A DNA stretch of 64,000 nt from an uncultured Pelagibacteraceae bacterium (GCA_902552755.1 CACDHV010000004.1:1-64000); one strand, 5' to 3'. Positions 18,452 to 28,686 are shown, numbered from the stretch's first letter. The notes: generated from the letters alone by a model not told the origin. Translations and numbers: made by a program.

Positions 18452-19492
18452 CTAATGATTTATTGAAGATGAGAAATTCCAAGAGCAGTCAAAACTTGGT
18501 ATATAAATTCTAGATAATTTAGTATTGCCAAAATTTTCATTAAATATGTTTAACCAATTCTCTACTTGTTTTGGTTTTTTATCCTGGCTACCAACCTGAG
18601 CTGTAATAACTCCTTTTGGCTTTAAAATTCTTGCAAGTGAATTCATATTTTTAGAGGCCAAATCTATGCAGTATTGATCATCATTTAAATCGACATATAT
18701 CTGATCATATGTATCATCTTTGACTGATTTGATGCTCTCAAATGCATCTCCCCAAACACATTTTACTGAATTTTTCTCTGTAGCCTTCTCGCCTATTTTG
18801 CCTAGATGCTTATCACAAACTTCAACTACTTCAGGGTCTAACTCATACCAATCAATAAAACTAAAATTTTTCGAAATACATTCTCGTGCTACACCACCAT
18901 CTCCACCACCTATAATAGCTGCTTTTTCTTTATTTGAATTTAAGTCAAGTCCTGAATTTACAAAAGTAGAGCTATAAAGATATTCATCTTTTTCTGCTAC
19001 TTGAATCTCATTATCTATAAATAAAGCTTTTCCAAATTGTTCTAATTCCAGAATCTCAATATGTTGGCCTACCCCTGACTTAAAATTTTCGATAACATTT
19101 TTTACTACATATGATTTTTTTAAACCAGGTGAACTATAATTATCATGATAGAGATCTACTGTATCTCTATTAAATTCTTTTTTAATTATTTGTGCATGTT
19201 CTATTTCATCTTTAATAACATCTAAAGCAATAGAGGGAGAAATTTTCGCACATGTAAAAAAGTCAAAACTTATTATTCCCTTTTCTGGAAATGTGTGAAA
19301 ACTAATATGACTTTCAGCCAGCAAAGCAACTAAAGTAAATCCTTGTGGCTCAAATTTATATTTAGAAATTTCAAGCACTGTAACCTTTGCTATTTTCGCG
19401 ATTTTATAAACAAGTTTCTCAAAAAAAGCAGGGTCATATTCCTTTTTTGTGCCAATTATATCAAGAGTAATATGTTCTCCAACTTTAGTCAT
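18452..19492 (-). CDS. Fused S-adenosylmethionine decarboxylase (SpeD) - spermidine synthase (SpeE) protein
   Basis: N-terminal AESHISFHTFPE (pyruvoyl-site region) and FFTC; C-terminal GGGDGGVARE, YELDPEVVEV, WGDAFESI, YDQIYVDLND. One uninterrupted 346-aa ORF. Confidence 0.88.
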   Translation of the reverse strand: MTKVGEHITLDIIGTKKEYDPAFFEKLVYKIAKIAKVTVLEISKYKFEPQGFTLVALLAESHISFHTFPEKGIISFDFFTCAKISPSIALDVIKDEIEHAQIIKKEFNRDTVDLYHDNYSSPGLKKSYVVKNVIENFKSGVGQHIEILELEQFGKALFIDNEIQVAEKDEYLYSSTFVNSGLDLNSNKEKAAIIGGGDGGVARECISKNFSFIDWYELDPEVVEVCDKHLGKIGEKATEKNSVKCVWGDAFESIKSVKDDTYDQIYVDLNDDQYCIDLASKNMNSLARILKPKGVITAQVGSQDKKPKQVENWLNIFNENFGNTKLSRIYIPSFDCSWNFSSSINH

Positions 19493-19577
19493 ATAAATAT
19501 TTAATAACTTTACTAATTTAATTTTTTACTTCTTTCAAATAAAAAACTACGATAATAATTTATTCGAGGATATTACT

Positions 19578-21611
19578 TTGAAAAATAATTGGTCAAATAC
19601 AGAAGCAAAAAAATATATATCAAAATACAAGAAACTTGGTCATTCTAGAGATATGGCTTTGAGAGTTTATACAACTAGATTACTTGGAAGAAATAGTGAA
19701 TTGGTTCTACATGGGGGCGGTAATACCTCTGTTAAAACTACTGTAAAAGATTTAGATGGAAAAAACTATGATGTTTTATGTGTAAAAGGGAGTGGATGGG
19801 ATATGGCAGAAATTGAACCAGAAGGTTTGCCAGCTGTAAAACTAAATCCTCTTCTGGCATTAAAGAATAAAAAAAAATTATCAGATGAAGAAATGGTATC
19901 ATATCAAAAAAGGAATTTAATTAATATCAAATCTCCAAATCCATCAGTCGAAACTTTTCTACATGCCTTTTTACCTTTCAAGTTTGTTGATCACACGCAT
20001 TCTGATGCGATTATGAATGTAACTAATAGACCAAATGGAATTACTTTTTGCAAAAAAATATTTGGAAAAAAAGTAAGTATAATTCCTTATATAATGCCAG
20101 GGTATGGATTAGCTCAGAAGATTAAAGAGGTTTACTTAAACAATCCAAATATAAACTGTCTTATTTTACTTAATCATGGAATTTTCACATTCTCTAACGA
20201 AGCAAAAGAATCATACGATCTAATGATTAAATATGTGAGTGACGCTGAAAAGGCTATAAAAAAATTAAAAAGAAAAAAAATTAAACAAATAAAAAGTTTA
20301 AATACGAAAATTACTCCTGCTCAAATAGCACCAATACTTCGAGGACTTACATCTAGTGGCTCAAAAAGTAAATTTATTCTTACTTTTAGAAATAATAAGA
20401 TATTAAAGTATTTTATTAACGGAGTAGAAGTGGCAAGATATTCTACAGAGGGAACTGCTACTCCAGATCATGTAATAAGAGTAAAACCCTTTCCTTTAAT
20501 AATAAAACCCAAACTTAATTCCTCTATTAGTGAGTTTGAAAAAACTGCAAAAAAAGCATTTATAAATTACAGGAAAAAATATCTGAAATATTTTGAGCAA
20601 AACCAAAAAAAGGTTAAAGAAAAGAAAACTATGCTAGATACTTCACCAAGAGTAATAATAGTACAAAATATTGGAATATTTTGTGTAGGCAACAGTCTTA
20701 AAGCTGCAAATATTGCAGCAGATTTGACAGAAACTAATGCAAGAGTAATCTCATCTGTTGAAGAAACCTCAAAGTATAAATTTATACCAAAAAAAGATAT
20801 TTTTGATGTTGAATATTGGTCTCTTGAACAAGCAAAATTAAAAAAAGAAAAAAAGGAATTAGAAGGGAGTATTGTTGTTATTACTGGTGCTTTTGGTGGA
20901 ATAGGAACAGCAACATATAAATTATTCAAAAAATCTGGCGCAGAAGTAATTTTAATAGACAATAATAAAAAAAAGGTCAATGAAATGAGCAAGAAATTAA
21001 ATGACCTTTGTATTTATTGCGATGTAACAAACAAAGAAAGTGTTAAAAAAGCATTTAATTTAATTTCATCTCAATTTGGAGGAGTAGATATTTTAATATC
21101 AAATGCAGGAACTGCAACAGGAGGTTCTATTGCTGAGGTTAGTGATAAAATTTTAAGAAAAAGTTTTGAAGATAATTTCTTTTCTCATCAATACTGCGCT
21201 TCTGAAGCTACAAAAATTATGAAACTTCAAAATAATGAAGGTTGTTTATTATTTAATATTTCCAAACAATCTGTAAATCCAGGTAAAAATTTTGGGCCTT
21301 ATGGATTGCCAAAATCGGCATTATTAAATCTATGCAAACAATATGCCGTTGATTATGGATCATATGGGATAAGATCCAATGGGGTAAATGCAGACAGAAT
21401 TAGAAGTGGGCTTCTAAATGATAAAATGATAAAATCAAGAGCAAAGGCTAGAGAAGTTACGACAGATGAATATATGAAAGGTAATTTACTTTTAAATGAG
21501 GTAAAAGCTGAAGATGTAGCCAAAGCTTTTTTTCATCTTTCAATATCCAAAAAAACCACAGGAGCTATTCTAACAGTTGATGGCGGAAATATTGCTGCAT
21601 CTTTAAGATAG
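19578..21611 (+). CDS. Bifunctional class II aldolase / short-chain dehydrogenase (RhaD-type fusion)
   Basis: LVLHGGGNTSVK and HTHSDAIMN in the aldolase half; VVITGAFGGIGTATY, SNAGTATGG, YGLPKSALLNL and C-terminal TVDGGN in the SDR half. Confidence 0.9.
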   Translation: MKNNWSNTEAKKYISKYKKLGHSRDMALRVYTTRLLGRNSELVLHGGGNTSVKTTVKDLDGKNYDVLCVKGSGWDMAEIEPEGLPAVKLNPLLALKNKKKLSDEEMVSYQKRNLINIKSPNPSVETFLHAFLPFKFVDHTHSDAIMNVTNRPNGITFCKKIFGKKVSIIPYIMPGYGLAQKIKEVYLNNPNINCLILLNHGIFTFSNEAKESYDLMIKYVSDAEKAIKKLKRKKIKQIKSLNTKITPAQIAPILRGLTSSGSKSKFILTFRNNKILKYFINGVEVARYSTEGTATPDHVIRVKPFPLIIKPKLNSSISEFEKTAKKAFINYRKKYLKYFEQNQKKVKEKKTMLDTSPRVIIVQNIGIFCVGNSLKAANIAADLTETNARVISSVEETSKYKFIPKKDIFDVEYWSLEQAKLKKEKKELEGSIVVITGAFGGIGTATYKLFKKSGAEVILIDNNKKKVNEMSKKLNDLCIYCDVTNKESVKKAFNLISSQFGGVDILISNAGTATGGSIAEVSDKILRKSFEDNFFSHQYCASEATKIMKLQNNEGCLLFNISKQSVNPGKNFGPYGLPKSALLNLCKQYAVDYGSYGIRSNGVNADRIRSGLLNDKMIKSRAKAREVTTDEYMKGNLLLNEVKAEDVAKAFFHLSISKKTTGAILTVDGGNIAASLR

Positions 21612-21614
21612 TTT

Positions 21615-22400
21615 ATGCCTTTTTATCAACCAAATGAATTGCCTAGATTAATGGTAGCTCCAAATGGAGCAAGAAAAATCAAGAAAGATCATCCAGATGT
21701 TCCCTTAACAATAAGAGAAACAGTTGATGTTGCTAAAAACTGTTTTGAAGCAGGGGCAGGTGCTATTCATCTGCATGTAAGAAATGATAAAGGAGAACAT
21801 GTTTTGGATGCTGGACTTTATAAAGAGGCATTAAATGAATTAGAACACCAAGTTCCTAAAATGCATATTCAGGTCACTACTGAGGCAGTTGGAAAGTATT
21901 CTCCTGAGGAAATGAGGAAACTTGCATATGATGTTACTCCACCAGGTACATCAATTGGTACGGCTGAGTTAATACCCTCCAGAAACCCGACAGAGGAAGA
22001 TATAAAATTATATAAATATTTGACAGAAGCTGGAACTAAAATACAGCATATTTTGTATAATCCGAAGGATGTAGACTTATTAGTAAACCTTTTAAATAAA
22101 GCAGAAATTCCAATTGAGGGAGCTTGGTGTTTATTTGTAATTGGTCATTACACAGGTAAAATTAGTTATCCAGAAAAAATTCCAGAGTTTTTAAAAGTAA
22201 TGAAAAATAATAATGTCAATTTAGATTGGTCAATATGCGCTTTTGCAAAAGAAGAAATGAGTTGTTTGGAAAAAGCGATCAACCTAGGTGGTAAAATTAG
22301 AGTAGGATTTGAAAATTCCTTGTATATGCCAAATGGAGAAATTGCTCCAAACAATCATTCAAAAATATTAGCTGTAAATGAGATGTTCAATCTATCGTAA
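21615..22400 (+). CDS. 3-keto-5-aminohexanoate cleavage family protein (BKACE/DUF849)
   Basis: FEAGAGAIHLHVRNDKGEHVLDAGLY; GTSIGTAELIPSRNPTEEDI; LGGKIRVGFENSLYMPNGE. Confidence 0.9.
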   Translation: MPFYQPNELPRLMVAPNGARKIKKDHPDVPLTIRETVDVAKNCFEAGAGAIHLHVRNDKGEHVLDAGLYKEALNELEHQVPKMHIQVTTEAVGKYSPEEMRKLAYDVTPPGTSIGTAELIPSRNPTEEDIKLYKYLTEAGTKIQHILYNPKDVDLLVNLLNKAEIPIEGAWCLFVIGHYTGKISYPEKIPEFLKVMKNNNVNLDWSICAFAKEEMSCLEKAINLGGKIRVGFENSLYMPNGEIAPNNHSKILAVNEMFNLS

Positions 22401-23852
22401 AATCGAAGAATATTTTTTTAAAAGTAAACTAACGTCTCTATCTGATCTTGCTGAAGCTAGTATAAATCTATCTGGTCTTACTAAAATAGCTTTTGAATTA
22501 ATATTTTTTAAATATTTTGATACATTGCTCAAATTCTTTGCATTCAATGAAGAGTAATTAATTGAGGTTTTAGGCTTTATATCTGATGATAAAATTATCA
22601 TTCCTTTTTTTGAAAAATGATCATCTAGGGTTTTATTATTTTTAAGTTTGAATTGAGGAAAAGTTTTTCCTCTATTTACATCCTTTATATTGCCTAGACC
22701 TTTGCCTAGTTTAGGTTTAATTGACTGCATACTTTTAATACCTTTGTTATCAGATTTTATATTGTCAGTTATTTGAATGGACTCAACAGCATTTACAAAT
22801 TCTCCCATTCTCATAGTAGTTTCAATATATTCTTTAACATTAAGAGATCTTTCCGATTGATATGTGTTTAAAAGTGTTTCATCATATTTATTTCTAATAC
22901 AGTTGGCAATTTTCCATGCTAAATTTGATGCATCCCTAATTCCAGCACACATTCCTTGTCCCATAAATGGTGGCATTAAATGAGCGGCATCACCGGCTAA
23001 AAAAATTCTACCTTTGCGCCATTTTCTAGCAATAGCAGATTCAAATGTATAAATTGTTTTTCTCTCAATAATTGCTTCACTTTTATTTAGCCAAGGTTTT
23101 AGAAAATTCCAAATATAATTTTCTGATAAAACTTTTTTATCACTGTGATTTTTCTTAATTGCAAATTCCCATCTTCTACGTCTACCAACATTTCTACAAT
23201 AAGTCGCTGGTTGTTTTGGATTTGAATATTGAATTGTTCTATCTGGTAAATTATTTTTTTTCTTTTTCAATATTAGATCAACTACTGCCCATTTTTGAGT
23301 AAAACCTAAATTATCCATTTTTGTTTTCATTTGTTTTCTAGTTATAGAGTTAGCACCATCACAACCAATTAAATATTTTGATCTTGCTAGAAGCTCTTTG
23401 TGATTATTTATGTTTAAATAAGTTATATCCACATGATTTTTTAAATTGTTAATTTTTATAACTTCGGAATTTTGTTCTATTGAGACTTTTTTATAATTTT
23501 TTAATTTTTTTCTGAGTTTTTTTTCAAGATCAGGCTGATGAAATCTATAACTTGGATACCATCCATTTTCTGTAATTTTTTTTGGTCTTGGCCAATCTAA
23601 AATTACTTTATCTTTAGAATTAACAAATTTAGTACCTTTATTAATTATAGTGTGTTTCAAAAATTCTTTTGTAATTCCTATTGTTTGAAATACTCTCATT
23701 ATTTCATCATCAAAATGAACCGCTCTAGGAAGTGGGTAAAAACTTTTTTCTCTATCGAGAATTAATATTGAAAAGTCATGCATTGCCAGAAGGTTTGCTA
23801 AAGTCCCTCCTGCAGGTCCTAATCCTACTATTATGACATCAAATTCTTTCAT
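22392..23852 (-). CDS. FAD-dependent aromatic monooxygenase (MhpA-like 3-(3-hydroxyphenyl)propionate hydroxylase family)
   Basis: DVIIVGLGPAGGTLANLLA; CDGANSITRKQ; RIFLAGDAAHLMPPFMGQGMCAGIRDASNLAWKI. Confidence 0.88.
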   Translation of the reverse strand: MKEFDVIIVGLGPAGGTLANLLAMHDFSILILDREKSFYPLPRAVHFDDEIMRVFQTIGITKEFLKHTIINKGTKFVNSKDKVILDWPRPKKITENGWYPSYRFHQPDLEKKLRKKLKNYKKVSIEQNSEVIKINNLKNHVDITYLNINNHKELLARSKYLIGCDGANSITRKQMKTKMDNLGFTQKWAVVDLILKKKKNNLPDRTIQYSNPKQPATYCRNVGRRRRWEFAIKKNHSDKKVLSENYIWNFLKPWLNKSEAIIERKTIYTFESAIARKWRKGRIFLAGDAAHLMPPFMGQGMCAGIRDASNLAWKIANCIRNKYDETLLNTYQSERSLNVKEYIETTMRMGEFVNAVESIQITDNIKSDNKGIKSMQSIKPKLGKGLGNIKDVNRGKTFPQFKLKNNKTLDDHFSKKGMIILSSDIKPKTSINYSSLNAKNLSNVSKYLKNINSKAILVRPDRFILASARSDRDVSLLLKKYSSILR

Positions 23853-23867
23853 TGATATTTTTAAAAA

Positions 23868-24839
23868 TTATTTTTTTTTTAAATTTGAATATAACCAAGG
23901 ACAATCAATTAACAATGGAGCTTGTTTTCCTTGAGAAGCAGTTTCGAGTCTTTTGTTTCTAAATTTCATTCTCTCATCATCTGGTAAATAAAGTCTCTCA
24001 TGCCCCCAAAAACTAGGCCCCTCAAATGTTTCAATTGGCTGCCATGTGTCTGGATTAATAATCCTCCCACCCCATCCATTTTCAATAAAAAATCCTGACG
24101 GTGTAATTGAATAAAATGATGTCATATAATCATTGGTATGCCGTCCCATTGTATAAGCAATTGCATTATCCTTGTATTGTAACAAGTCATAACCTTGACC
24201 TACGTCGTCTAAGTTATTGTATTCAACCATAAAATGATGGAAACCAGTTCCACCTGAGCCGAATAAAGCTAAACTATGATGTCTGCCATTAACATGAAAA
24301 AAACATAATGATATTGGAGTATGACTATAATCACTTATCTTGAATCCCATTACATCTCTGTAAAATGGAATTAAATCATCAATATTTTTAACATGCACAA
24401 CTGCATGTCCCATCCCTAGTGCCCCAGTCTTAAATCCTGAAATTGGCCTGCCTGGTTTAAAAGGATCTGTATCCAACATAGGCTTATACACTAGCTCAAT
24501 ACGATTTCCTTGTGGGTCATTAAAATATATTAGATCCTCAACAAAACGTTTGTCAGCAAAAGAAGTCTTTCCATGATTTACTACAATTTTATTTTCCTCT
24601 AATTTATTTGCAAAGGTTTGAAGATCTTCTTTGCTCTCAACTTCCCATCCTAAAAATCCTAATCCATCTCCTTTATCGCCAGTTATCGTTAATCTTTGTT
24701 TTTGGTCATCCATTCTAAAAGACAGAATTTCTTTTCCACGGTCCATCTGTTGCATGCCGAGGTATTTTTGAGAATAGTCTGACCAATCCTCAAATTTATC
24801 TGAATTAACTCCAATATAACTTAAAGCTTTTACTGCCAT
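23868..24839 (-). CDS. VOC-superfamily extradiol ring-cleavage dioxygenase (BphC-like)
   Basis: Two VOC modules; GMGHAVVHV, GFHHFMVEY and GFFIENGWGGR supply the expected His/His/Glu ligands. Confidence 0.85.
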   Translation of the reverse strand: MAVKALSYIGVNSDKFEDWSDYSQKYLGMQQMDRGKEILSFRMDDQKQRLTITGDKGDGLGFLGWEVESKEDLQTFANKLEENKIVVNHGKTSFADKRFVEDLIYFNDPQGNRIELVYKPMLDTDPFKPGRPISGFKTGALGMGHAVVHVKNIDDLIPFYRDVMGFKISDYSHTPISLCFFHVNGRHHSLALFGSGGTGFHHFMVEYNNLDDVGQGYDLLQYKDNAIAYTMGRHTNDYMTSFYSITPSGFFIENGWGGRIINPDTWQPIETFEGPSFWGHERLYLPDDERMKFRNKRLETASQGKQAPLLIDCPWLYSNLKKK

Positions 24840-24864
24840 TTTACTATTATACTTAATTTTGAAA

Positions 24865-24890
24865 GAGCCCGCTATGAAATTAGCGGGCTC
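24865..24890 (-). other. Perfect 10-bp GC-rich hairpin after the DctP gene (attenuator/processing element)
   Basis: gagcccgcta-tgaaat-tagcgggctc. Confidence 0.85.
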
Positions 24891-24901
24891 GAATTTAACT
24901 A

Positions 24902-25915
24902 TTAACCGTCTATTTTAGAAATTACTTCTCTTGCCCTTTTTAATACAGCATCTCCATCAAGACCTTTGCCTTTCATTTCTGCTAACCAGTCTGATTCGAT
25001 AGGAGCTAATATTTTTTTGTATTCAGCTAACACAGAATCAGATGCAACAGTTATTTCGTGCCCTGGAGTATTTTCTACTTGAACTCTCATCTTGGCATTC
25101 TGAGTATCAATTAAATTAGATGCCCAATCGCCAAACCATTGACCTGAATGTTTATCAACACATCCTTTTGCTGCTGAAGAAAGACCATTATATTTCCCCT
25201 CATTCATTATTAAACCAAATGTAGCATTAGTGATGTTAACTTCTGTATGATATTTAGTAACATCAAATAATCTAAATGAACCAATTGCTGTGTATGGGAA
25301 AGGTGTGCCATCTATAACACCTTTATTTAATGCTTCTGAAGTTCCTGGTGCTGGTACTTTTACTCCAGTTGCTCCTAAAGTTTTAAGAATAGTTCCAGCT
25401 ATTTTGCTTGGAACTCTCATTTTTTTACCTTTAAAGTCTGCAGGTTTAACTACTTTGGTATCCTTCATATGGATTTGGTATCCAGGGTTCGAATGAAGTC
25501 CTATCAGTTTAATTCCTGCCATTTCTTTATCTAGGTAACCTTCTTCAAAAAGAGTATTTAAAGCTCTAGATCCAGCTTTTGATGTTTTGGTCAGGAATGG
25601 AAGTTCTACAACTGAACTTAAAGGAAATTGTCCACCAATATATCCAAGAACTGTCCAAGATATATCTGCAACTCCTGAAGTTACTATATCATATTGTTTT
25701 GGAGGACTTCCTAATACTCCTCCTGCATACATTTTAACGTTTAAAGCACCATTTGAACATTTGTTAACTTTATCTGCCCAAGCAGCTAAAATCTTACTTG
25801 CTATAAATGCTTTTGGTGGTTCAAAAGTTGCTAACTTTAATTCTGTAGCTGATGCTGTACTAATAATGCTTAAGGAAAAAATTCCTATAACAAAACCAAT
25901 TATTTTTTTTTTCAT
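24902..25915 (-). CDS. TRAP transporter substrate-binding protein (DctP family)
   Basis: Signal peptide; KLATFEPPKAFIASKILAAWADKVNKCSNGALNVKMYAGGVLGSPPKQYDIVTSGVADI; LNKGVIDGTPFP. Confidence 0.93.
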   Translation of the reverse strand: MKKKIIGFVIGIFSLSIISTASATELKLATFEPPKAFIASKILAAWADKVNKCSNGALNVKMYAGGVLGSPPKQYDIVTSGVADISWTVLGYIGGQFPLSSVVELPFLTKTSKAGSRALNTLFEEGYLDKEMAGIKLIGLHSNPGYQIHMKDTKVVKPADFKGKKMRVPSKIAGTILKTLGATGVKVPAPGTSEALNKGVIDGTPFPYTAIGSFRLFDVTKYHTEVNITNATFGLIMNEGKYNGLSSAAKGCVDKHSGQWFGDWASNLIDTQNAKMRVQVENTPGHEITVASDSVLAEYKKILAPIESDWLAEMKGKGLDGDAVLKRAREVISKIDG

Positions 25916-25965
25916 GTTAATCCCCTCTTATTATTAAATAATTATAAGAAAGTTTAACTTGAAAA

Positions 25966-26817
25966 TTAGATTATTTCATCCTTAATTGTATTAGATAAAG
26001 TGCCAATTTCTGTGATTTCTATTTCTACATTATCTCCCGGCTTCATAAATACTGGAGGGTTTCTTTTAAACCCTACCCCTCCAGGCGTACCAGTGACTAG
26101 TACATCACCTGCTCTCCAAGCCATAGCTTTAGAAACATACGAGATTAAGATTGGAATATCAAAAATAAGTTGACTTAATTTTGCGTTTTGCATGACTTCG
26201 CCATTTAATCTAGTTTCAATTGTTAAATTTTTATAATTATTAATGTCTTCAGCTAAAACCATGTGTGGACCAAAACTCCCTGTTTTTTCAAAGTTTTTAC
26301 CCATCCCAAATTGTCTTGTATGTCTCTGCCATTCTCTTACAGTACTTTCATTATAACATGAATAACCAATTATATGCTTTAAAGCATCCTCAGGTTTTAT
26401 GTGTTTGCCACCTTCACCCATAATTACTGCCATCTCACCCTCAAAATCTAAACTTTGTGAAACTAGAGGTCTTTGAATTGGTTGTAAGTGTGCAGTTTGA
26501 CTTTCTGGAAATCGATGAAAAATTACCGGGTTCTCTTCAACTGTTCTGTTAGTTTCTTTAACATGTTCACTATAATTTAAACCTACACAAATAATTTTTC
26601 CAGGATTTGGAATTAAGGGCAAATATTCAATATCTGAGTCATTTATATTACCTGGATTATTTGTTGCATAAGATTTCGCATCTTCAATTCCTTGGTTTTG
26701 AATTAAATCTTTAAGTGTATTTGAATTAGATACTTTTCCAGTTAGATCTGTAATTTTATTATTATTTATAATGCCAAACTTATTTTGTTTATTATGTTTA
26801 AAAGAAATAAACTTCAT
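25966..26817 (-). CDS. Fumarylacetoacetate hydrolase family protein
   Basis: IICVGLNYSEHVKET; DFEGEMAVIMGEGGKHI; AGDVLVTGTPGGVGFKRNPPVFMKPGD. Confidence 0.93.
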   Translation of the reverse strand: MKFISFKHNKQNKFGIINNNKITDLTGKVSNSNTLKDLIQNQGIEDAKSYATNNPGNINDSDIEYLPLIPNPGKIICVGLNYSEHVKETNRTVEENPVIFHRFPESQTAHLQPIQRPLVSQSLDFEGEMAVIMGEGGKHIKPEDALKHIIGYSCYNESTVREWQRHTRQFGMGKNFEKTGSFGPHMVLAEDINNYKNLTIETRLNGEVMQNAKLSQLIFDIPILISYVSKAMAWRAGDVLVTGTPGGVGFKRNPPVFMKPGDNVEIEITEIGTLSNTIKDEII

Positions 26818-26884
26818 GATTAATACTTTATATTTTTGAAACTACTTATATGTTAATGTTTAAATAATTTGAAGCAACATTTTT

Positions 26885-27376
26885 ATGATTTCTAAAGTCA
26901 GTAAAGTTTTTGATTATTCAGCGATAGCTTCAGGCATAGTTTTGCTTTTATTAGCTGTATTAACTTTTTGTGACGTTTTTGGAAGACGATTTTTAAATTC
27001 ACCAGTTACAGGTACAATAGAGTTAGTTGAAATAGGAATGGCATTAGTAGCTTTCCTCGCAATGCCAAGAGCATTTTATTTAAATGCTAATGTTTCAGCA
27101 GATTTTATAAATAATTTAAATTTGGGTATATTTAAAACTTATTTGGTAATTTTAAAATTTGTTTTAATGATATCGATTATGTCCTTAATGGCATACTCTA
27201 CCTCTTTGACATCATACAAGTTTATGAATAATCAAAGAGTAACGATTGATCTAGAACTTTATTTTTATCCTTTTTATTTCATATGCTCTATTGGTATGTG
27301 GTTAAGTGTTTTTGCTATCATCATATGGTTTATTAAAACTATTTTTAAAAGTAATTCAAAAGCTGAGAATTTATAA
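26885..27376 (+). CDS. TRAP transporter small permease (DctQ)
   Basis: VFGRRFLNSPVTGTIELVEIGMALVAFLAMP; directly upstream of DctM. Confidence 0.9.
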   Translation: MISKVSKVFDYSAIASGIVLLLLAVLTFCDVFGRRFLNSPVTGTIELVEIGMALVAFLAMPRAFYLNANVSADFINNLNLGIFKTYLVILKFVLMISIMSLMAYSTSLTSYKFMNNQRVTIDLELYFYPFYFICSIGMWLSVFAIIIWFIKTIFKSNSKAENL

Positions 27377-28686
27377 TGGGATTAGAAGCTGTAATTAATG
27401 GTGGATTGTCTTTTGCCGCTGTATTAATTTTGATGGTATTAAATGTACCAATAGGAATTGCAATGTTGGTTGTTGGTTTTATCGGCTTTGCAGTGATTTC
27501 AGGATTTGACCCTGCAATATTTGTTTTGGGAACTGCTCCTTTTGATGCTGTCTCAAAATATACATTATCAGTTTTGCCTTTGTTTGTTCTAATGGGAAAT
27601 CTTGCCAACAGTTCAAATTTATCAAGAAATTTATATGATGCAGCTTATGCAATAGTGGGTCATTACAAAGGCGGTTTAGCGATGTCTACTGTTGGAGCAT
27701 GCGCTGGATTTGGAATGATTTGTGGATCTTCAATTGCTACAGCTGCAACAATGTCTCAAATGGCAGGCCCTGAAATGAGAAGACATGGTTACAGTGATGC
27801 CCTAATAAGCGGATCTATTGCATCTGGTGGAACGCTTGGAATTATAATTCCTCCGAGTGTTATATTAGTAATATATGCTTATTTAACTGAACAGTCTGTT
27901 CAAGAATTATTTTTTGCTGCACTGATACCTGGGATAATAGCAGTGGTACTGTATATGATTGCTATTAGGATTTATCTTTTAATTTATCCCACACAGGGTG
28001 GTTATGGAACAAAGATGCCCTTGAAGGAACGAATTTCTGCATTATCAAAAGTTTTTCCAATTTTTTTAATATTTGCAATCATGATGGGTGGACTTTATTT
28101 AGGTTTTTTTACAGCAACAGAAAGTGCTGCAGTAGGTGTAATATTAGTTTTAATTTTTATTTTTTTTAGAGGTCAATTAAAATTAAGTTTATTGAAAGAT
28201 GCTTTATGGACGACTATAAAAACTGTTGGTTCATTATATTTAATTGTTATTGGTGCAAGTATATTTAATTATCTTATAACTGTCACACAATTACCTTTTG
28301 CGGTTGTTGATTTTATAAATTATCTTGAGCTTACTCCATTAGGAATAATTTTAGTAATTTGCGCAATTTATTTAGTTCTTGGCACTGTAATGGACTCTTT
28401 AGCAATGTTATTTTTAACTATTCCAGTATTTTATCCAGTGATTATTGATGCTGGAATTGATCCTGTTTGGTTTGGTATATTTGCAGTGATAGTTGTTGAG
28501 TTTGGATTAATTTCACCTCCTGTTGGAATGAATTTATTCGTTATTAAAGGTGTAATGCAAAAAACACCTCTACAAACTATATGGTTTGGGACTCTTCCAT
28601 TCTTGATGACTGACGTAATTAGGCTCGCTTTAATTATTGCTTTTCCTGCAATTTGTTTATATTTGCCTAGTCTAATGGCTCACTAG
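27376..28686 (+). CDS. TRAP transporter large permease (DctM)
   Basis: FVLMGNLANSSNLS; GFGMICGSSIATAATMSQMAGPEMRRHGYSDALISGSIASGGTLGIIIPPSVILVIY; VVEFGLISPPVGMNLFVIKG. Confidence 0.95.
   Translation: MGLEAVINGGLSFAAVLILMVLNVPIGIAMLVVGFIGFAVISGFDPAIFVLGTAPFDAVSKYTLSVLPLFVLMGNLANSSNLSRNLYDAAYAIVGHYKGGLAMSTVGACAGFGMICGSSIATAATMSQMAGPEMRRHGYSDALISGSIASGGTLGIIIPPSVILVIYAYLTEQSVQELFFAALIPGIIAVVLYMIAIRIYLLIYPTQGGYGTKMPLKERISALSKVFPIFLIFAIMMGGLYLGFFTATESAAVGVILVLIFIFFRGQLKLSLLKDALWTTIKTVGSLYLIVIGASIFNYLITVTQLPFAVVDFINYLELTPLGIILVICAIYLVLGTVMDSLAMLFLTIPVFYPVIIDAGIDPVWFGIFAVIVVEFGLISPPVGMNLFVIKGVMQKTPLQTIWFGTLPFLMTDVIRLALIIAFPAICLYLPSLMAH

Noticed and set aside
20567-20992. 141-aa minus-strand ORF
   Set aside because: Antisense to the aldolase/SDR fusion, which has strong domain motifs on the plus strand.
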